This document shows, piece by piece, positions 61,401 to 64,000 of a DNA stretch of 64,000 bases. The notes under the pieces were generated by a model that saw only the letters and a list, made by a program, of their open reading frames with translations, did no database searches and was not told where the DNA came from. Within the stretch, counting starts at the first letter, position 1, and each line of letters opens with the position of its first letter. Source of the stretch: Enchytraeus crypticus. Taxonomy: Eukaryota; Annelida; Clitellata; Enchytraeida; Enchytraeidae. The DNA is taken from assembly GCA_905160935.1 (NCBI GenBank), contig CAJHZI010000299.1:238501-302500 (forward strand). The letters are read 5' to 3'. Position numbers and translations under genes: made by a program.

Positions 61401-63559
61401 TATTGCCACATTCATTTGATTGATGAATCTGATAAGTCTTAGTCTTCCTCTTTGAACCCGCTTCCTTCATGTTTCTTTTAATATTCTACTAAATTTTATT
61501 ATTATAATTAGCTAAATTATTTATATATGTTTCACAACAGTAATTCGCTTCAATCAATTCAATTACTCTGTAATGAATTTAAATCAATTTTTCACAATAT
61601 CGATTTATAACTACATGCATAATTAAATTTTAACATATATAAATGATATTTAATATGTCCAAATATACCCTAAAATTAAGACGTATATTTTAAGAAATAG
61701 TTATTGGTTTACTAATATTTATGCATTTACTATATTGTATTTGGTTTGCTGTTCTTGCTAGAAATGCAGGCATGCTTCTCTAGCAACCAGGAGGTCAGAG
61801 CTTTGCCCCTAATAATGAATGCTTTTCAATGATTACGCCTTTATTTATGATTATTATTAATGTACATTTTCATCCCACCATTATTTTATCTTTATAATCA
61901 TAACTTATGTGTTATGTTTTTCCAGTTTATCTTTAATCTACATGTAGTTAATCAACTACACTATTATTTACAATAGGCTGCTACTGTGTCCAGTTCAAAA
62001 TGATGTTTCATTGTTCTAAATTTCGTTAATTGCTGATTCTATAGGGGCTATCTGTGTTGCGCCTGGGTCGTTTGAAGAATTGACCAACCGGTGACTGGAC
62101 GTATCGTAGAAGGCGACTAAAGCACTAAGATCCATACCAACGTCAGAAAAGGCATTCGGTTGATGAGCGTCTAGGCTCCAAAAATTGCTACAAAAATTTA
62201 AACGAATTTAAAAGTCTCAAATAGGGGATTGACTGGTGGTGTGGTTTAGGACAGAAAGTGTTTGAGATTCGTATCCTGACCCTAGTTAAACTGGGTTTCA
62301 AGGGAAGATGATGATGATGATGACTGATTCTATAGGCATTATGTTTTTTATAGTGTAGTCTTTTTGAACGACTTCCTGGTAATGAATTTTATTATGCTGA
62401 GCAGTTGCTTTATGGTTTGTCTAACTGTAAAATTTCTGCGTGGTGTCAGGTATCTTGACATAAACGATTTTATTTTTATAACTCCAGTACAATGCCTCGT
62501 GTTGTGTCCATGCTGTATTCTTTTACCCCTTTTGTGTCCAGGTTGCTGAAGAATAAACCAACTTTGGACTGCACATGTAGTCAAAGGCAATAAAGCACTA
62601 AGACACAAACGAACGCCAGGAAGGACATTCCGTTATTGAACTTCTAAGCTCCAGAAGTTATTACAATATTTTCTAAAACGAATGGTAAGGCTATCCTAGT
62701 TAAACTTGGATTCAAGACAAGATGAAAATGATGCCGAGCAAAGCTGAATGTCCCAGAGAGTGTCAATTTTTTTATTCAGAAAACACACGACTGTCATGGG
62801 CAATCTATATATATATAAAACAAAGTTGTGTTCGTAAGAGCGCTAATAACTCAAGAACGGCTGGACAGATTTTAATATTCTTGGACATTTTGGATTCGCC
62901 TCAAGCCGCACCAATATAAATAGCCAATAAAATATTTAAAAATAATGGGTTTTGACCAAAAATCGGTATAAATCAAAACACATAAAAATTATAACATGCA
63001 GCCGTCTGTGGAGTGACTTATATATATAGATTACAATTTTCTAATTCGATATGTTGACATCACCAATATAACATTCGCCAACCCGAAGTGTCTATGGCTC
63101 AATGATATAGGTGCTAGACTTTAGCTCATGTGGTCTAGGGTTCAATTCTGGCTCGAGTCACTTGAAAATAGATAGATAGATAGATAGATGGATGGACAGA
63201 TATTGTTGATAGGCGGTACAAAGTCCGCCAGGTCAGCTAGTTATTTAATAAATTTGTTTTTTTTTGTATTTACCTATCAGAACCGAAGCCTGGTAACTGC
63301 CCTCTGATAAAGAAGCGGTGTCTACTAAAAACACCCTTTCCTAAGGACAAATGCCAGGTTGATATGAACTGCAATAGTATGGAAAAATGTTGTCCGACAG
63401 CTTGCGGCAATCTAATCTGTCTGAATCCTTAGCCCGCCCGCTTCATACATGTAGGTTAGGTTAAAAATTATCATTAATTATATGCGTGTATGTAAATGTA
63501 TACTGCATAACCTTTACTCAAGATTATCACAAAGAAAAAGTCATTTCACAAATAATAAA
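49281..63559 (+). CDS. Gene B: secreted protein with seven WAP domains (spliced gene model)
   Basis: Proposed coding exons are 49290-49353, 50013-50039, 50570-50707, 51611-51769, 53684-53824, (54194-54217), 57742-57909, 59107-59253, 59600-59764, (60988-61011) and 63281-63432. Those in parentheses are candidate microexons. Without them the sum is 1161 nt (386 residues plus stop); with both, 1209 nt (402 residues). All junctions are phase 1. The product has a signal peptide, a short linker and seven eight-cysteine WAP domains. AATAAA at 63554-63559 lies about 120 bases after the stop. The gene mirrors the beginning and end of gene A and is its tandem paralogue in the same orientation. Confidence 0.7.
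49375..49445. repeat. (TA)n microsatellite
   Basis: TA run starting about 20 bases after the signal-exon donor and leading into a LINE tail. Confidence 0.95.
49446..49750 (-). mobile_element. RTE-like LINE 3' fragment
   Basis: On the minus strand it shows AGTTGGCACAGATAGACAGT, GGCCAAGATTAGGTATGTTA and the GCCAGTAGGTTGTGCACTAA end. Diverged, and non-coding now. Confidence 0.65.
50013..50039 (+). CDS. Gene B 27-nt microexon after the signal peptide
   Basis: Acceptor TGTTATTTGTAG, donor GGTGCGT, phase 1-1. Reads AIIRADEGNG. The counterpart of gene A 3728-3754. Confidence 0.65.
50385..50480 (+). repeat. SINE family 1, diverged copy
   Basis: CAGCGTTCAAACCCCGCACT, CGCGTCACTGATCTCTAGTG, AAAACTGACGTTAAACTAGA. 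It runs into the GAT-rich tract before the next exon. Confidence 0.55.
50570..50707 (+). CDS. Gene B WAP domain 1 exon
   Basis: 138 nt, phase 1-1. Reads GKGRCPPFTEQACATDRPKL..CTSSGTCPAGEKCCPVSCNGKEC, with eight cysteines; donor GGTAAATAA. The only acceptor that keeps the frame and the KGRCP start is GATGATGTAAG/GC. It sits at the end of a GAT repeat rather than a pyrimidine tract, so the 5' boundary is less sure than the rest. Read-through at the donor gives GGT AAA TAA. Confidence 0.75.
50715..50851 (-). repeat. SINE family 1 copy right after a WAP donor
   Basis: AAAGCTGGCAAAGCTAATGA, ACTCGAAAGTGATGTGAATG, GATTTGAACCCCGCATATGC, ACTTCACCACTAGCTCCAGC. Its end lies about ten bases from the donor GT at 50708. 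Confidence 0.82.
51110..51565. repeat. Partial SINE copies
   Basis: A family 1 fragment on the minus strand at about 51130-51195 (TTTTAACGTCAGTTTCATCT). A piece of the 52612 family lies at 51240-51415 (GAATGCTCTTAGGGAGCCTG, TTGAACTTGCCATTTGGCAG). A family 1 3' half on the + strand is at 51480-51565 (CAAATCCTGGGCTCGTCCGT to TTTACCAGCTTT). Confidence 0.6.
51611..51769 (+). CDS. Gene B WAP domain 2 exon
   Basis: Acceptor AATCTATATTAG, donor GGTAGGTA, 159 nt, phase 1-1. Reads GNKPGDCPITIQTFMCP..VCSNDFDCPGTQKCCPQPCVKPIC, with eight cysteines. Closely related to 57742-57909 (CCPQLCVKPLC). A short GTACACTGGTACAC tandem run follows the donor. Confidence 0.87.
51860..52611. other. Intron, nothing recognised
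   Basis: AT-rich sequence without coding signal between a WAP donor and a SINE. Confidence 0.45.
52612..52890 (+). repeat. SINE family copy ending in GAAGAAGAA
   Basis: GACTAAAGGCAGGAGCTGAG, GATGGCAACGGGAAACCACC, AGGAGTGCTCTTAGTGGAGC, GAACCTGCCACTTGGCAGTG, CACTGAAGAAGAAG. The order is shared with 3925-4185 and 13718-13925. Confidence 0.65.
53140..53356 (-). repeat. tRNA-derived SINE family 2 copy
   Basis: AGTGAAATGATCAACTATGT, CAGATCAGCGCGGCTGGGAT, TTGAACCCGCGAGAGTTCAA, CCTTCGCTATTGAGACAATC. Near full length and closely similar to 46490-46735. Confidence 0.8.
53389..53541 (+). repeat. SINE family 1 copy
   Basis: GGCATTCGGTAAGATACTCG, GACCGCGGATCAGTATGTGA, GGTTCGAGTCCTTGGCTCGC, GAGTGAGGAAATTGACGTTA. 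Intact B box. A roughly 35-bp unit ending AACCCATTTCGATG repeats about four times downstream to 53670, right up to the next exon. Confidence 0.78.
53684..53824 (+). CDS. Gene B WAP domain 3 exon
   Basis: Acceptor TTGTTCACAG, donor GGTCCTAA, 141 nt, phase 1-1. Reads VKPGRCPVFPKYCPSWQLIY..CESDYECSGKNKCCATGCGNRC, with eight cysteines. Resembles gene A domain 6. A repeat end (GGGTTAACGTCCGTTTCCTC) begins about 23 bases after the donor. Confidence 0.87.
53887..54080. repeat. (TCAC)n microsatellite
   Basis: About 48 tetranucleotide units. Gives LTHS-repeat frames only by chance. CT/CA-rich runs continue to 54150. Confidence 0.97.
54194..54217 (+). CDS. Candidate gene B 24-nt linker microexon
   Basis: Acceptor GCAATGTTTGTAG with a pyrimidine-rich run upstream, donor GGTTAGT, phase 1-1. 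Reads ETYLPPTQG. Its length and Pro-rich content resemble the 9462 microexon. No independent support. Confidence 0.4.
54218..56230. other. Long intron with scattered repeats
   Basis: CT runs lie at 54430-54495 and 55627-55650. A tRNA-like SINE piece is at about 54566-54670 (GTTTGAGTTCAAATCCTGGC). No coding exon was found. Confidence 0.45.
56235..56320 (-). repeat. Dispersed repeat (8163 family)
   Basis: TTTAACGTTAAAGTTCAGAA, GACGACTAGGCACACTCGAG, CTACCGTCACAAAG. A weaker relative follows at 56708-56790. Confidence 0.6.
56361..56497 (-). repeat. SINE family 1 copy
   Basis: TAAGGTTAACGTCAGTTTCC, GATATCAGTGACGGGCGAGC, GATTTGAACCCCGCGGACAC, ACTTCGCCACTGGCTTCGGC. Confidence 0.8.
56828..57395 (-). 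mobile_element. RTE-like LINE, internally deleted copy
   Basis: The 3' tail (56830-57200) includes a frame LEALGMWIWGR-type, NWTQKVTYEEVLERFGTDRQ. It is joined directly to sequence matching the region between endonuclease and RT of the 40318-43110 copy (there about 42050-42235). Most of the RT is therefore missing. Confidence 0.7.
57396..57741. other. Intron, nothing recognised
   Basis: AT-rich ATTATATAAT-type sequence close to the acceptor, with no repeat family identified. Confidence 0.45.
57742..57909 (+). CDS. Gene B WAP domain 4 exon
   Basis: Acceptor GCATTACGTAG, donor CGTAAATA, 168 nt, phase 1-1. Reads IPKKPGLCEDFSGIEALC..ECSTDYDCPENKKCCPQLCVKPLCKPP, with eight cysteines. Paralogue of 51611-51769. 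Confidence 0.87.
57910..58170. repeat. AATATT-rich and CT-rich runs
   Basis: ATTTAATAATAATATT-type sequence to about 58045, then TCTCTC runs to 58165. They follow the donor directly. Confidence 0.8.
58247..58345 (-). repeat. SINE family 3, partial
   Basis: GTGGCCTCTTACGACATGTG, CAGTATACGGTTGGTCTATT. A fragment of the family's 5' half. Confidence 0.5.
58424..58670 (+). repeat. 5S rRNA-derived SINE
   Basis: GGTCTATGCCGGTGGGATTA, AATTATGAAAGTTAAGCTAT, GGTTATTGCTTTGTGAGTGA, CCACCTTGGAAGTCCGAGTG. The tail has CGATTACCAATAACCATGGA. Same head-to-tail order as 38431-38740 but more diverged. Confidence 0.78.
58975..59096. repeat. GAT/GAAGAT-rich tract
   Basis: GATGATGATGAAGATG-type repeat ending about ten bases before the WAP acceptor at 59106. 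Probably the tail of a family 3 SINE. Confidence 0.85.
59107..59253 (+). CDS. Gene B WAP domain 5 exon
   Basis: Acceptor AATGATTTCAG, donor GGTTCGAT, 147 nt, phase 1-1. Reads VNPGICPVVTVDCSNTKPDA..CIEDFNCPYNLKCCYNGCGGRKC, with eight cysteines. Confidence 0.87.
59340..59550. repeat. TCAA-type and TA runs
   Basis: AATCAATCAATC units with ACTCAGACAA insertions to about 59485, then a TATATATACATG stretch. In the short intron between two gene B exons. Confidence 0.7.
59600..59764 (+). CDS. Gene B WAP domain 6 exon
   Basis: Acceptor AATACCTGCAG, donor GGTGAGTT, 165 nt, phase 1-1. Reads PPRVADRPGLCPAEDLGAPC..ECDAYDSCSYGQVCCPQCYGKRC, with eight cysteines. The spacing after the CC is short (CCPQC). 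GC-rich. Confidence 0.87.
59795..60066 (+). repeat. SINE with LINE-type tail
   Basis: GAGGGAATGACGCCCCTGTC, CGAAGCTGAGGAAGGCCTAG, CACATGCATGTAGACATGAA, AACATGGACCTGCCAGTAGG, GCAATGCACTAAGAGAGAG. Confidence 0.7.
60300..60660. repeat. Degenerate tandem repeat, AACCTAATCAATAATGTTTA type
   Basis: About ten diverged units of roughly 30-60 bases with CCAATCAATAATGTTTATCA and TTTAGATAACC. The function is unknown. Confidence 0.7.
60988..61011 (+). CDS. Candidate gene B 24-nt microexon
   Basis: Acceptor TTGATGTTTTAG and a consensus donor AAGTAAGA, phase 1-1. Reads DCLTPDKIS. It holds a single cysteine, unlike the other linkers. Support is splice-site quality and phase only. Confidence 0.4.
   Translation: MVLLRTR
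61025..61155. repeat. Tandem repeat, ACAAACTAACACTGCCTGTT type
   Basis: Five to six units of about 21-22 bp. Confidence 0.8.
61158..61288 (-). repeat. SINE family 1-like, diverged copy
   Basis: AAAGTTAACGTCAGTTCCCT, ATTTTGAACCCTGCACCCAT, CTTACCAACAGTCCACCGGC, TCAGCC. Confidence 0.65.
62046..62323 (+). repeat. SINE family 3, full length with target-site duplication
   Basis: The 13-base CTGATTCTATAGG occurs just before (62033-62045) and just after (62324-62336) the element. The body runs GGCTATCTGTGTTGCGCCTG, GTAGAAGGCGACTAAAGCAC, AAAAGGCATTCGGTTGATGA, TTAAACTGGGTTTCAAGGGA, AGATGATGATGATGATGA. The intact duplication shows retroposition and sets the borders of the whole family. Confidence 0.9.
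62534..62735 (+). repeat. SINE family 3 copy
   Basis: GTGTCCAGGTTGCTGAAGAA, ACTGCACATGTAGTCAAAGG, AAGGACATTCCGTTATTGAA, AAACTTGGATTCAAGACAAG, ATGAAAATGATG. Confidence 0.75.
62804..63240 (+). mobile_element. Non-autonomous Helitron-like element
   Basis: Starts TCTATATATATATAAAACAA just after an A (62803) and ends GGTCAGCTAG just before a T (63241), the Helitron pattern of 5' TC, 3' CTAG and A/T insertion. A hairpin GGCGG..CCGCC with an AC/GT extension precedes the end by about ten bases. No terminal inverted repeat or duplication is seen. It encloses a tRNA-like piece (63092-63180) and carries no Rep/helicase gene. It ends 40 bases before the last gene B exon. Confidence 0.8.
63281..63432 (+). 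CDS. Gene B last exon: WAP domain 7 with stop
   Basis: Acceptor TTTACCTATCAG. Reads EPKPGNCPLIKKRCLLKTPF..KCQVDMNCNSMEKCCPTACGNLICLNP then TAG. Eight cysteines. TPFPKDKC matches TPFPKDEC of the gene A stop-bearing exons, so the C-terminal domain is conserved between paralogues. Confidence 0.87.
63554..63559 (+). terminator. Polyadenylation signal AATAAA, gene B
   Basis: Canonical hexamer about 120 bases after the stop at 63432, the first one downstream. Confidence 0.6.
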
Positions 63560-63594
63560 CAAATTTAAAGTATGATTTTGATATTAACGACTTA

Positions 63595-63856
63595 CATTAT
63601 TTTCTGGAATATTTTCTGGAATATTTTCTGGAACATTTTATATTAACATTTAGCTTTGCACGACTGATTAAGTCTTTGATTTGAAGGTTGTGTTTATTTG
63701 ATCTCACTGATATGGATAGAGGCTTATTTATATATTAGTTTATTGGATTATTATTCTACTTGGTTTAATTTTTCTATTACATTTTGACAGAATTTTGACA
63801 TTTCAGGATAATTACACCAGGCAATCTGTTTATCTCTCTCTCTTTTTCTCTCTCTG

Positions 63857-63904
<48 letters not shown>

Positions 63905-63940
63905 TGTCTATCTCTCTCTCTCTCTCTCTGTCACTCTCTT
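63595..63940. repeat. Short TTTTCTGGAATA repeat and (CT)n tract
   Basis: Three copies of ATTTTCTGGAAT at 63599-63635, then CT-rich runs from 63830 to 63940. No gene seen up to the window end. Confidence 0.85.
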
Positions 63941-64000
63941 TCTTTTTGAATCCTGAGTAAATTTCGCAAATGTTATTGTGTTAGGATTGTGATGGCTGTG

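Overview
The window is eukaryotic, AT-rich and dense with introns and repeats. Its main content is a locus of secreted multi-WAP (whey acidic protein, four-disulfide core) genes on the + strand. About 27 complete WAP domains can be read, each with the eight expected cysteines. They lie in short exons bounded by AG/GT sites. The organism is most likely a lophotrochozoan, probably a mollusc. That rests on multi-WAP secreted genes, tRNA- and 5S-derived SINEs with GAT or TTGA tails, RTE/BovB-like LINEs and a mariner-like element. The taxon is an inference.

Layout. (1) 1-1786: minisatellite and SINE copies. (2) 1787-17100: gene A, with a signal-peptide exon, a 27-nt microexon, nine WAP domains and a stop codon. 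The listed exons sum to 1500 nt, or 499 residues plus stop. (3) 18151-24747: a second exon block, largely a partial tandem duplicate of the gene A 3' end, with extra stop-bearing WAP exons and a truncated exon copy. (4) 25605-35169: further WAP exons, two of them double-domain, with a near-complete mariner-like transposon (27301-29283) and a retroelement remnant in the introns. (5) 35170-49280: no host gene recognised; minisatellites, SINEs (one derived from 5S rRNA) and a 2.8-kb RTE-like LINE on the minus strand. (6) 49281-63559: gene B, with a second signal-peptide exon, its own 27-nt microexon, seven WAP domains, a stop at 63432 and AATAAA at 63554. A Helitron-like element lies just before its last exon.

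Every internal exon is phase 1-1 and a multiple of three, so any subset can be joined in frame. Only two signal-peptide exons were found. Exons from 18151 to 35169 are therefore either alternative 3' exons of gene A or parts of duplicated genes whose 5' ends I could not see. The products would be secreted, disulfide-rich proteins of the WAP class (protease inhibitors, antimicrobial proteins, shell-matrix proteins); the specific role is not readable from sequence.

The most unusual signals are: three WAP exons whose 3' end and splice donor are tandemly multiplied; duplicated exons about 94-95% identical with introns that do not resemble each other; several WAP exons ending in a stop within three codons of the expected donor; and SINEs lying within a few bases of splice sites.
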